A DNA stretch of 64,000 nt from SSF53 sp036170535 (GTDB lineage Bacteria > Spirochaetota > Leptospiria > Leptospirales > Leptonemataceae): positions 11,997-75,996 of the forward strand of contig JAVHPJ010000242.1 of assembly GCA_036170535.1 (NCBI GenBank), given 5' to 3'. Shown here one piece after another: positions 45,498 to 53,610 of this stretch. Positions within the stretch are counted from its first letter, which is position 1. The number at the start of each line of letters is the position of its first letter. The notes beneath the pieces are model-generated. The model did not search any database. It worked only from the letters and a program-made list of their open reading frames with translations, and was not told where the DNA came from. Made by a program: the position numbers and the translations under genes.

Positions 45498-46919
45498 TCA
45501 GGCCGCCAGCCACCCGCTCTGCAGGGCGACGTAGGCCAGGCCCAGCACGGCGAAAAATCCGGCAGTGTCGGTAAAGGTCGTTACTATTATGTTTGAACCC
45601 AGCGCCGGGTCAATGCGGACCGCACGCAATATCATGGGGATTAAGGCGCCGGAACACGAAGCCACCAGCAGATTGATGATCAGCGCGGCGAGAATAATCG
45701 TCGCCAGAGCGGGCGACGCGGTCAGAAACCAGACGATAAGAAAGGTCAGCGCGCCCAGGCTCACGCCGTTCATCAGGCCGATCAACATTTCCCGGCGCAG
45801 GGTGCGAATCGCGTTCTGATCGGTAAGTTCGCCGAGCGCTATGTTACGGATCACCAGGGCCATGCTCTGAGCGGCGGCGTTGCCGCCCATGCCGGCGACA
45901 ATCGGCAAAAATGCGGCGAGCGTGATCGCCTTTTCCAGAGTTTGTTCGAACAAGCGCACGACGCTCGCCGCGAGAAAGGCGGTGCCCAGGTTGATAATCA
46001 GCCACAGCGCGCGGCGCGCAGCCGATCTGAGGATCGGCGTGGTCAGGGTCTCTTCGCCCGAAAGACCGCCCATGCGCAGAATGTCTTCGCTCGCTTCTTC
46101 CTGAACGACTTCGAGGATGTCATCCACCGTAATGCGCCCCAGCATGACGCCGCGCGTATCGACGACCGGCGCCGCGATAAAGTCGTAGCGCGTGAAGAAC
46201 TTCGCCACTTCCTCCTGGTCGGTCAGGGCCGGAATCGGCAGGAGTTCTTCCTCCATAATGCGTTTTACTTTCGATTGGGGCCGGGCCAGGATCAGGTTTT
46301 TGAGGCTGGCGTGGCCTTTGTAACGGCCTTCCTCGTCGACCACGTAGATCATGTAGATGTCGTCCGCATCGTGGGAGCTGCGACGCAGGCGCGCGATGGC
46401 CTTTTGCACCGTGTCGTTTTCCTGGACGGCGACGAACTCCTTCGCCATAAGCGCGCCGGCGCAATTCTCCGGATAACTTAAGAGTTCCGTAACCTTGACT
46501 CGATCATTGTGCGGCAGCTGCGAAAGAATGCGAGAGACGCGTTCCAGTTCCAGCTCCGCCAGAATTTCGCGCGCCTCGTCCGAGGGCGTTTCCACAATTA
46601 TGCCCGCAATCGCTGCGGGCGAAAGGACGGAATGGAAGTAGCGCTTGCGCAGCTCTTCGTCGAGTTCGTAGAGCACCGCGCCCTGTTCTTCGAGTTCCAG
46701 GCGCTCGAATAACAGCCGCCCATCGTCGAATTCCAGAGCGCCGATCAGGTGCGCGATGTCGGAAGGAAAGAGTTCATCGAGAAATTTCGCGAGCTTCTCG
46801 GATTCGCCTTCGTGCAGGAGCTGGACGACGTGCTCGATCCAGTCGGGGTCCTCGCGATGCAGAAACACGGTTTCCGGATCGGGCGGAGGGGCTTCGTCTT
46901 TCAGCTCAGTCGCTTCCAT
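45498..46919 (-). CDS. mgtE: MgtE magnesium transporter
   Basis: 473 residues, the usual length. N-terminal helical superhelix (about 20-130, PSDIAHLIGAL), a CBS pair (about 140-265), a connecting helix and five membrane helices with the signature PIVAGMGGNAAAQS near residue 335. Transports Mg2+ and gates in response to Mg2+ bound between the CBS domains. The 150 bases upstream show no M-box riboswitch structure that I can recognise. Divergent from a sodium:solute symporter. Confidence 0.95.
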   Translation of the reverse strand: MEATELKDEAPPPDPETVFLHREDPDWIEHVVQLLHEGESEKLAKFLDELFPSDIAHLIGALEFDDGRLLFERLELEEQGAVLYELDEELRKRYFHSVLSPAAIAGIIVETPSDEAREILAELELERVSRILSQLPHNDRVKVTELLSYPENCAGALMAKEFVAVQENDTVQKAIARLRRSSHDADDIYMIYVVDEEGRYKGHASLKNLILARPQSKVKRIMEEELLPIPALTDQEEVAKFFTRYDFIAAPVVDTRGVMLGRITVDDILEVVQEEASEDILRMGGLSGEETLTTPILRSAARRALWLIINLGTAFLAASVVRLFEQTLEKAITLAAFLPIVAGMGGNAAAQSMALVIRNIALGELTDQNAIRTLRREMLIGLMNGVSLGALTFLIVWFLTASPALATIILAALIINLLVASCSGALIPMILRAVRIDPALGSNIIVTTFTDTAGFFAVLGLAYVALQSGWLAA

Positions 46920-47069
46920 AAAGATGTCGTCGCCCCTGAAGCATCGGTCCGCGCTGCGGGGAAGGCGTCAAGTCGGACCGGTTTTTGCGAAACACGGACG
47001 TTCGCAGCGTTCTGGTGGACTGCGTCGCATCCATCCCCGAGGGTGGCGCGGCCGTCTCGCGCGCCCGCC

Positions 47070-48449
47070 ATGGACCTGTTCTTACTGCTTCTGCCCGCCG
47101 GCCTCTATGGAACGGCGATTGTCGCCATTACGGCCTATACCGGCGCACGCCAGACCGGCTCGGACGGCGACTATTTTCTCGCAGGCCGCGGCGTTGGCGT
47201 GCTGCTCGCCTTCGTTTCCGTCATCGCAACCGAAACCTCTGTCGCGACCATTCTGGTTTTTCCCCAGGCGGGCTATACGGGCGGCCTGGCGCTGGTCTGG
47301 CTGTGTGCGGGTTATATCGCGGGTCGTTATCTGGTCGCGCGGTTCTATCTGGCGACGCTTTACCAACGACATCGTCTTTCCATTTACGAGACGATCGCCG
47401 GCGGCGATCCGGCGGCCACGCGCGCCCTCAGCGCCGTGTATCTGTGCGCCAAGTTTCTGGCCAGCGGCGTGCGCTTCTATATGGGCGGCTACGCCCTGCA
47501 CGCCCTGTTTGGCCAGAGCATACCCTTCTGGCTGATCGTGATGGCGGCCGTGGCCGGCCTCTACAGTCTGAGCGGCGGCATCCAGGCAGTGATCCTCCTG
47601 GATCAGTTGCAGGGCTTTGTGATCTTTCTGGGGGCCGCCATCCTGATCGCGCTGTTAGCGGGCGGCGTGGATTGGGCGAACGTAGCGTCGCCCGCCTGGT
47701 ATAATCTGGACTTTAATTGGAAGAATGCCGAGTATTCGCCGCTGTTGTTTTTGGGCGGGCTCACGCTTTCGATTGGAACGCATGGCGCCGATCAGGACAT
47801 GTTGCAGCGCGTGTTGGTCGCGCGTAATATCTCCCAGGCCAGTCGCGCGCTGGTGTATTCGGCCCTGGGCGCAAGCGTGGTCATTGTTTCCTATCTGTTT
47901 TGCGGCTGGCTCCTCAAACAGAATGCGTTCCCCGAGGTTGGCGACAAAACGCCGCTGCTGGATTTCATTCTGACGCGCAACTCGCCTTTTCTTTCCGGCG
48001 CCTTTGCGATGATCCTGCTTGCGACCGGCATGTCCGCATTGGACTCGACGGTGCACTCAACCGGCGCGGTCTGGAAGGCGGCGCTCAAGATCGAATTGCC
48101 GGGCCGCTTCTACAGCGCCCTTTCGCTGGCCGCGCTTTTTCTGGTGGCGCTCGGCGGAATTTACTTCGAAGCGCGCGCGCGCAGTTTTCTGGATCTGGCC
48201 ATGGGCGCCTTTAACTACATCCATGGCGGCATGATCGGATTGTTTACGGTCTTTACATTTGGAAAACGCGCGCTGCGCTTGCCGGTCATAGTCGTCGGCG
48301 TATGCGCGGGACTGGCAGTCACCGTGGTCGCCAACCACATACTGCCGGTCAAACCCGGCTGGACGCTGACGCTCCTGGCCTCTGCCGGGCTGGCTACGCT
48401 CGCTGCGTGGCTGGCCGGGCGGCTGGCGCCGCGCGGCGCAAACGCCTGA
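47070..48449 (+). CDS. sodium:solute symporter (SSS family)
   Basis: 459 residues from ATG 47070; the frame extends far upstream over the mgtE start region but that part is not protein-like. About 12-13 membrane helices. SSS features: DYFLAGRGVGVLLAFVSVIA, TETSVATIL, and SGGIQAVILLDQLQGFVIFLG. HGADQDMLQRVLVARN matches the family's helix 8 region that binds Na+ and substrate. Substrate cannot be told (sugar, proline, pantothenate and others are possible). Confidence 0.9.
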   Translation: MDLFLLLLPAGLYGTAIVAITAYTGARQTGSDGDYFLAGRGVGVLLAFVSVIATETSVATILVFPQAGYTGGLALVWLCAGYIAGRYLVARFYLATLYQRHRLSIYETIAGGDPAATRALSAVYLCAKFLASGVRFYMGGYALHALFGQSIPFWLIVMAAVAGLYSLSGGIQAVILLDQLQGFVIFLGAAILIALLAGGVDWANVASPAWYNLDFNWKNAEYSPLLFLGGLTLSIGTHGADQDMLQRVLVARNISQASRALVYSALGASVVIVSYLFCGWLLKQNAFPEVGDKTPLLDFILTRNSPFLSGAFAMILLATGMSALDSTVHSTGAVWKAALKIELPGRFYSALSLAALFLVALGGIYFEARARSFLDLAMGAFNYIHGGMIGLFTVFTFGKRALRLPVIVVGVCAGLAVTVVANHILPVKPGWTLTLLASAGLATLAAWLAGRLAPRGANA

Positions 48450-48466
48450 GCGATCGGTCGCTCTTT
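48448..48466 (+). terminator. short terminator after the SSS symporter
   Basis: GAGCGA-TCGG-TCGCTC followed by TTT begins at the last bases of the symporter stop codon. The stem is only 6 bp, but the perfect pairing and T's fit a weak intrinsic terminator before the convergent HAD gene. Confidence 0.5.
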
Positions 48467-48489
48467 CAACGGCGCTGGCCGCCGGTCCA

Positions 48490-49173
48490 TTAATCGGCAA
48501 AGACGGCGGCGAGCACGGCGTCCACATCGGCCAGCGTCTCAAACAAATAATCCGGTTCGTGTTCGGCCAGCTCGGCGGCCGTATCGCCGCCGGTTGCAAC
48601 GGCGAGGCTGCGTGCGCCCACCGGACGGCCGCAGTCGATGTCGTTGGGCGTGTCGCCGATAATCACAATGTCTTTGCCGGCGAAGTTGCGTCCGACGATC
48701 CGCCGGGCGCGCTCGACGGCGAGGGGCGGGAGTTCACGCCGATAGCGCGCCTCATCGCCGTACGCGCCCACGCGAAAATATGCGGACAGCTCAAATAATT
48801 CGAGCTTATGTCGCGCACCGGCGGCGATGTTGCCGGTAAGCACGCCGACCAGCGCGTCTGAGCGCGCCGTCAGGTGATCCAGCAAGGCGCGGACGCCGGG
48901 CAACAAAAACACGCCGGAATCGAGCGTGTAGCGCTCCGGTAGAATCTGCATATAGCGCTCAAGTATTTGCGGAATCCAGGTCTGGAGTTCATGCGGCGCG
49001 AGCGCTTCTTCGAGGCATTCATGGAGAAATTGCAGATCCGTCTTGCCGGCGATATTGTTTGTGCGCGGGAACTCGCAGGGCAGCACGCTTTCCATTGCGG
49101 CGAGCAGCGCGCCGCGACCCTGGCCCTGACCGCGTACGAGGGTGCCGTCGATATCAAAAAGTATCAGTTTCAT
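48490..49173 (-). CDS. HAD-family phosphatase (phosphoglycolate phosphatase-like)
   Basis: 227 residues. Motif I LFDIDGTLV, motif II VLTGN, a Lys in the AVERARRIV/GRNFAGKD region and motif IV IIGDTPNDIDC are present, with a helical cap domain (about 20-85). Cytoplasmic phosphatase acting on a small phosphorylated metabolite; the specific substrate is not readable. It is divergent from the DUF1554 lipoprotein gene (134-base gap). Confidence 0.88.
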   Translation of the reverse strand: MKLILFDIDGTLVRGQGQGRGALLAAMESVLPCEFPRTNNIAGKTDLQFLHECLEEALAPHELQTWIPQILERYMQILPERYTLDSGVFLLPGVRALLDHLTARSDALVGVLTGNIAAGARHKLELFELSAYFRVGAYGDEARYRRELPPLAVERARRIVGRNFAGKDIVIIGDTPNDIDCGRPVGARSLAVATGGDTAAELAEHEPDYLFETLADVDAVLAAVFAD

Positions 49174-49307
49174 AGTCTTTTCGGCCTGGCGGCCAGCCCC
49201 TCCGATTCCGCATCAAACTCAAACCAACTTTTAACACAAATCCCCAGGGCTCTGATAGGGAATGTCGTCTACTTGTGCGGAACACCTCTGGATACTGGAA
49301 GTCGGCC

Positions 49308-52007
49308 ATGAAACGCATTTTTTCTTCTACTGTAATTTTGCTTACGCTGCTGGCGGGCGCCGCCTGCGGCGGTTCCGACTTCTCCGCGCGGGATTTGTTC
49401 GGCATTACGGACAATTCGGAGCTGGCGAATTCTCAGTCGCCGGCCGTCGCCTGCGCCTCCGAGATCGCTGTGACCACGACGCAGATCGAGCTGGTGGAAG
49501 ACGGCGACGTAACGCGCACCTACAACACGGCCGATCCCTTTTATACTGACGTCGACGGCAACGGCGGCACGCCGTACGGCTTTGTGTCCGTCGAGACCTG
49601 CATCTATCCCATGCAAGCTTTTACCGGAACGGTGACTGTGCCGATCAGCACCAACGGAACCTACGATGGCCGCATTACAGTGGAGAGTTCTTTTCCCGTC
49701 GCCGGCAACCCTCTGCCGACGAGCCTGACCTTTACCGCCAGCGGCTCGGCCGCGCGGCAGTGTTTTACTTTTACGCGCGTACAGGACGCCCTCCAGAATC
49801 CGGCCGAGGCGGCTTTGCGCGTGAATCTTGACGAAATCACCAGCGCCGATAACGGCGGCGTGTACCTTAACAAGAACGCCTGCGATATTGCCGCAAGCGT
49901 CGAAGACGACGAAAGCCCCGGCGTGCGCGTTTCGAGCATCTCGCGCGTGATGGAAGAACCGGGCGGAACCGGCGATACCAGCGCTCAGTTTCTGGTGCGT
50001 TTGCGTACGGCGCCCACGGCGAACGTGACTATTCCGATTAATGATATTTACGACGCCACCAACGCCGGCCGTCGCGAAGGCACGGCGACCCCCACAAGTC
50101 TGACCTTTACGACCGGCAACTTTGCAGTCGAACAGGCCGTCACCATCAACAGCGCGGACGATCTTGAGGTGGATGGCACCAAGACGTATACTGTGGAAGT
50201 GCAGTCCGCAACCAGCGCCGACCCGATCTACAACGGCTTCAAGCCGCGTAACGTCGTCGTGGTGAATAACGACAAGAGCGTGCCGGGCTATACCTACACG
50301 CGTTGGGACGCGGTCGGCGGCAACACCGGCGCCGGCGGCGGCAACGTAACCGGTTTTGCCACCGATCAAGAGAACAATATGGGAACCACATATTCGACGT
50401 GGCAGATCCAGATGCGGTCGAAACCGGCTTCCAACGTGCAGTTGAACTTTACTACGGATAATACTGCCATCAGCACCGTGCTCACGCCCACGCTGACCTT
50501 TACGCCCAGCAACTGGAACGTGGCGCAGACGGTCCAGGTAGAGGGCAAGTCGAACAGTACGGACGGCGCCAATGTGGATTTCACGGTCAGTTTTACCACG
50601 ACCACGGCCGATCCCACCTACAGCTCGCTGGCGCGCCCGACCTTTACGGTGCGTTCGTGCGATAACGACGGCACGCATGCGATACATACCTGTAACTTCT
50701 CGGGTTCGCCCTTTGGCACCGCCGGCAACCGCCTGAGCGGCGCGGAGCCCGGCGCTACCACTCAGATGTGGCTCATTACCAAAGCGAGCCCCGGCTCCGC
50801 TGTAACCGTGCCGATCAGCAGCACGGATACCTCGGAGGGCACAGTGGCCGCGAGCGTCTCGATCGACAGCGGCAACTACAATCGCATGACGGCGGGCGGA
50901 ACCAACCGCATCGCGCTCGCGCATCAGGACGACACCTTGCTCGACGGCTCGCAGAACTGGACGGTCACCACCGATACATCCAGCGGCGGTCTGACCTACG
51001 ATCCGGTGGATGTGTTCGCGACCACGACGGATAACGAGCAGAAGTATTACACGACCACCTCCGGCAGCACCAACGAAAGCGACTCGGTGACCGCGACGAT
51101 TTACGTGTGCCTGGGAGCCAGCAACACGGAAGCGATCGAAATTACGCCCAACTGCCCGGCGGATGAGTGCGGTTCGATCAGCCCGGCCAGCCGGACTTTT
51201 TCGATCGGCCAGACCGTATCGCTCTCCAATGCAAGCAACTCGGGTTGCGCGTCGGATGGCAACGCCGTGACCTTCACAGTGCATGGAGCCGACGATTCGT
51301 TTGCCGACGGTTCGCAGAACTTCTCGGTGACCTGGAGCGTCACCGCCAACACGGACCCCGTTTATTCCACGGGCGGTCCGGCGAACCAGACGATCAGCAA
51401 CGCGGATAACGAAAATCCGGGCAAAGCGATCTTTGTGACCTCTGGCTCTTTTGTGGGCGAGATGACGGCGGCCGGCGTCGGCGGCGCGGATAACTTCTGC
51501 CAGACCGGCCGACCCGGTCACGCTCCATCCGGCACCTACAAGGCGCTGATTGTCAGCGACTCCGCTACCGGCCGCCGGATTGCCACAACGGACGGCTCAA
51601 CCAGCGCCGGGCAAACCGGATGGGTGCTCTCACCCAGTTATCACTACTACCGTTGCGAATCCGGCAGTTGCAGCGACGAGGTTTCGCGCCTCTTTATCGC
51701 GACCTCGGCGGGCTTGATTCCGTTCGCCATGGATCGCAACTTCTCGACCAATCTACCGGACGAGTACTGGACCGGCATGAATGCCAACATGACGGCGGCG
51801 ACGCAATCGTCCACGCCGGCCGCCCAGCCGCTTGATCCGGCTTATCGAGATAATTGCGCGGGTTGGACCTATCAGAATGCGCCCGAGAGTCCGAATCCGA
51901 CCTACTTCGGTCAGACCTGGACCTATGGCGGTTCGACTGGAAACGTAACGTCGATTACCAACGTCGCCTGCACGAATACGCGCAAACTGATCTGCGTGCA
52001 GCAGTGA
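49308..52007 (+). CDS. surface lipoprotein with Calx-beta-like repeats and DUF1554
   Basis: 899 residues from ATG 49308 (GGAAG 6 bases upstream). Signal peptide and lipobox AGAACGG. Residues about 60-715 hold roughly five to six repeats of about 110 residues, each with a SLTFT...V.T..S..D....G...(Y/F)TV pattern and ending in DN(D/E), resembling Calx-beta or Ig-like modules. The C-terminal 190 residues match DUF1554: AIFVTSGSFVGEM, GGADNFCQ, APSGTYKALIVSD, NCAGWTYQ and a final RKLICVQQ with paired Cys. DUF1554 is best known from Leptospira lipoproteins. Low-complexity Thr/Ser/Asn-rich composition is unlike neighbouring genes. Likely exposed at the cell surface. Confidence 0.88.
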   Translation: MKRIFSSTVILLTLLAGAACGGSDFSARDLFGITDNSELANSQSPAVACASEIAVTTTQIELVEDGDVTRTYNTADPFYTDVDGNGGTPYGFVSVETCIYPMQAFTGTVTVPISTNGTYDGRITVESSFPVAGNPLPTSLTFTASGSAARQCFTFTRVQDALQNPAEAALRVNLDEITSADNGGVYLNKNACDIAASVEDDESPGVRVSSISRVMEEPGGTGDTSAQFLVRLRTAPTANVTIPINDIYDATNAGRREGTATPTSLTFTTGNFAVEQAVTINSADDLEVDGTKTYTVEVQSATSADPIYNGFKPRNVVVVNNDKSVPGYTYTRWDAVGGNTGAGGGNVTGFATDQENNMGTTYSTWQIQMRSKPASNVQLNFTTDNTAISTVLTPTLTFTPSNWNVAQTVQVEGKSNSTDGANVDFTVSFTTTTADPTYSSLARPTFTVRSCDNDGTHAIHTCNFSGSPFGTAGNRLSGAEPGATTQMWLITKASPGSAVTVPISSTDTSEGTVAASVSIDSGNYNRMTAGGTNRIALAHQDDTLLDGSQNWTVTTDTSSGGLTYDPVDVFATTTDNEQKYYTTTSGSTNESDSVTATIYVCLGASNTEAIEITPNCPADECGSISPASRTFSIGQTVSLSNASNSGCASDGNAVTFTVHGADDSFADGSQNFSVTWSVTANTDPVYSTGGPANQTISNADNENPGKAIFVTSGSFVGEMTAAGVGGADNFCQTGRPGHAPSGTYKALIVSDSATGRRIATTDGSTSAGQTGWVLSPSYHYYRCESGSCSDEVSRLFIATSAGLIPFAMDRNFSTNLPDEYWTGMNANMTAATQSSTPAAQPLDPAYRDNCAGWTYQNAPESPNPTYFGQTWTYGGSTGNVTSITNVACTNTRKLICVQQ

Positions 52008-52010
52008 CAG

Positions 52011-52081
52011 GTCGATCCTGAATCGTCGCCCGCGGGGCCAGGCGCGCCTCGTGCGCTTACGTGCGGCGACTCAGGATCGAC
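52011..52081. terminator. long hairpin after the DUF1554 lipoprotein, REP-like
   Basis: Arms GTCGATCCTGA (52011-52021) and TCAGGATCGAC (52071-52081) pair perfectly, and inner GTCGC (52025-52029) pairs with GCGAC (52066-52070). The loop contains AGGCGCGCCTCGTGCGCTTA (52040-52059), nearly identical to a core of the array after pgi (12660-12679). It begins 3 bases past the stop codon; no T run follows. Confidence 0.7.
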
Positions 52082-52160
52082 GCTTGCACGCCTGAACAGC
52101 GGCGCGCCGGTCGGCCGCGCCCGGCATGCGATTCGCGGCCTGCAATCAATGCATTGCAGG

Positions 52161-52616
52161 CTACTTCAGCAATTGTATTTCCGTTTCGCCGGGCCGTACG
52201 CAGGTGATAGCCCCCGTGCGGGAGCGACAAGTGTACACGGCCGGCGCGAGCAGTATGCCGTTTGCAAAATTTGCGCCGCTTTGCGTGCAATTGCTCGTCG
52301 CCGGGGAATTGTAGCTGAAGACCAGGAAGCTGAGCGTTCCCGGGATTGAAAACTCCTGAGTTTCCGCGCCGGCGGCCACCGGTCCGGAGGAAACCAGGGG
52401 AGTGCTGCTGCATCCAGCGTTGTACACACTGTAGGTTTCGACGGTTAAGAGCGCGTTGATGAACTTGATTCGCGGGCGATCCGTAGTGATTCCGAGGATC
52501 AAGAGTAGTTCGCCTTCGCTTTGCTTCGGCTCGTCGCTATTGCTGCAGCCGGCGAGCAGGATGCTGACCAGCGCCGCGACGCCCAGGCCCCGCAAGAAAC
52601 TGGATAGTCGAGTCAT
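52161..52616 (-). CDS. small lipoprotein of unknown function
   Basis: 151 residues. Signal peptide with LVSILLAGCSNS as a clear lipobox. The mature part has four cysteines that could form two disulfides and an Ig-like strand pattern (TYSVYNAGCSS, LSFLVFSYNS, AGAETQEFSIPG). No family recognised. It is 28 bases downstream of the ALTLT-motif lipoprotein gene and probably in its operon, so would fall under the palindrome at 53531. Confidence 0.8.
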   Translation of the reverse strand: MTRLSSFLRGLGVAALVSILLAGCSNSDEPKQSEGELLLILGITTDRPRIKFINALLTVETYSVYNAGCSSTPLVSSGPVAAGAETQEFSIPGTLSFLVFSYNSPATSNCTQSGANFANGILLAPAVYTCRSRTGAITCVRPGETEIQLLK

Positions 52617-52644
52617 TGTTTTTATCCTCCGTTTTTCTTATTCA

Positions 52645-53496
52645 CTATCGCGTCGCGGGGTTCAACTGTTCGCCAATGTCGCGCGTTAACAACTCCGCAG
52701 CCCTGGGCGTATCGGAAACGTAATAGAGCAAGTCGCCCCATCCGGAAAAAACCAGGTGCATCCAGCAACGGACGGATACGTCATTGCGCGTGGCGAGTTG
52801 CTGAACGCGGCCGCGTTCGTCAAAGTAGTCCGCCGACATTTTTAGATTAACCGTGTAATAGCCCGGCAACAGGGTCAGAGTGAGCGCCGATACATACGCC
52901 GACCAGTGCGCGTCCTGTTCGTACTCGAGGTAGACGTAGAGTACGTTCTTCTTATTCTCCGCCCGGAATTGCTCGAATTGCTCCGGATTGGCGAAACTGC
53001 GATTGCGGTAGACGTAGCCAAGCGGCGAGCGGCGATCCTGACGGCCCTGACCCAGCGCCCCGCTGACATCGGCGATCACCGATTGAAAATAAGATTGATC
53101 CGGAAACTGAAGGGCCCGCAGGACCCCGTCGACAGCCGCCACGCCTTCCGGACTGCTCTTTGATCCATAACTGGATTCCCACTGCGCAACCGGCAGGTGC
53201 ATCGGTGCGCTGAGTAAGGTCTCGTCCGGACAGGAAACCTCGCGCGCGCCGGTTTTCATGCGTTGCTCATAGCTCAGCCCGAACTGATAGCTGCAATAGC
53301 GCCCTTTGGTCAGGATGATGACCTCCGTTTCCTGCGCGGGGCGGCCCGCAGTTTCAAACTCCGTGCGATCGCTTCGCACAACGCCCATATAGGGTGCGCA
53401 GTTTGCAAGCAGCAGCGCTGCCAGCATAAAGGCAGGTGAAAGTCTGCCGGCGTTCCCGGCCAGGGGGATGCCGTGACTGTAGATATTGTATTTCAT
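52645..53496 (-). CDS. lipoprotein with ALTLT-P motif (copy A)
   Basis: 283 residues. Signal segment RLSPAFMLAALLLANCAP holds lipobox LANC; the N-terminal region before it is unusually long (about 20 residues), so ATG at residue 24 is an alternative start. The mature protein includes VYLEYEQDAHWSAYVSALTL ending in the motif ALTLTLLPGYY and then YFDERGRVQQL. The motif and its surroundings match the lipoprotein at 56574-57503 (ALTLTVFPHWF). Function unknown. A 22-bp palindrome lies 34 bases upstream of ATG 53496, and a 7TM-AraC regulator gene lies just upstream on the same strand. Confidence 0.78.
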   Translation of the reverse strand: MKYNIYSHGIPLAGNAGRLSPAFMLAALLLANCAPYMGVVRSDRTEFETAGRPAQETEVIILTKGRYCSYQFGLSYEQRMKTGAREVSCPDETLLSAPMHLPVAQWESSYGSKSSPEGVAAVDGVLRALQFPDQSYFQSVIADVSGALGQGRQDRRSPLGYVYRNRSFANPEQFEQFRAENKKNVLYVYLEYEQDAHWSAYVSALTLTLLPGYYTVNLKMSADYFDERGRVQQLATRNDVSVRCWMHLVFSGWGDLLYYVSDTPRAAELLTRDIGEQLNPATR

Positions 53497-53530
53497 TCGG
53501 AAATTATTGCATGCCCGACGATCGGGTGTC

Positions 53531-53552
53531 GTCCGGAGTCAAGATTCCGGAC
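53531..53552. promoter_or_regulatory. palindromic operator, site A
   Basis: Left arm GTCCGGAGTC, spacer AA, right arm GATTCCGGAC: 9 of 10 arm positions pair. The right arm is identical to that of the site at 57613-57634. It lies 34 bases upstream of the ALTLT lipoprotein copy A, a good place for a repressor or proximal activator. Confidence 0.6.
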
Positions 53553-53610
53553 AGGGCGGCCGGATGATTGGCGAGCGCGGGCCGCGACCCTGAGCGAGGC
53601 CGGTCTGCGT

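Noticed and set aside
46920..47069. M-box riboswitch upstream of mgtE
   Set aside because: The 150-base gap shows none of the conserved M-box elements and no terminator-like switch structure.
46749..47069. N-terminal extension of the sodium:solute symporter
   Set aside because: It reads antisense through the start of mgtE; the conserved membrane protein begins at ATG 47070.
49269..51521. A 750-codon open frame on the minus strand opposite the DUF1554 lipoprotein gene
   Set aside because: It mirrors the low-complexity Thr/Asn-rich coding strand. The plus-strand gene has a good ribosome site, a lipobox and a recognisable C-terminal domain, whereas the minus frame has a His/Arg/Gly-rich composition without domains.
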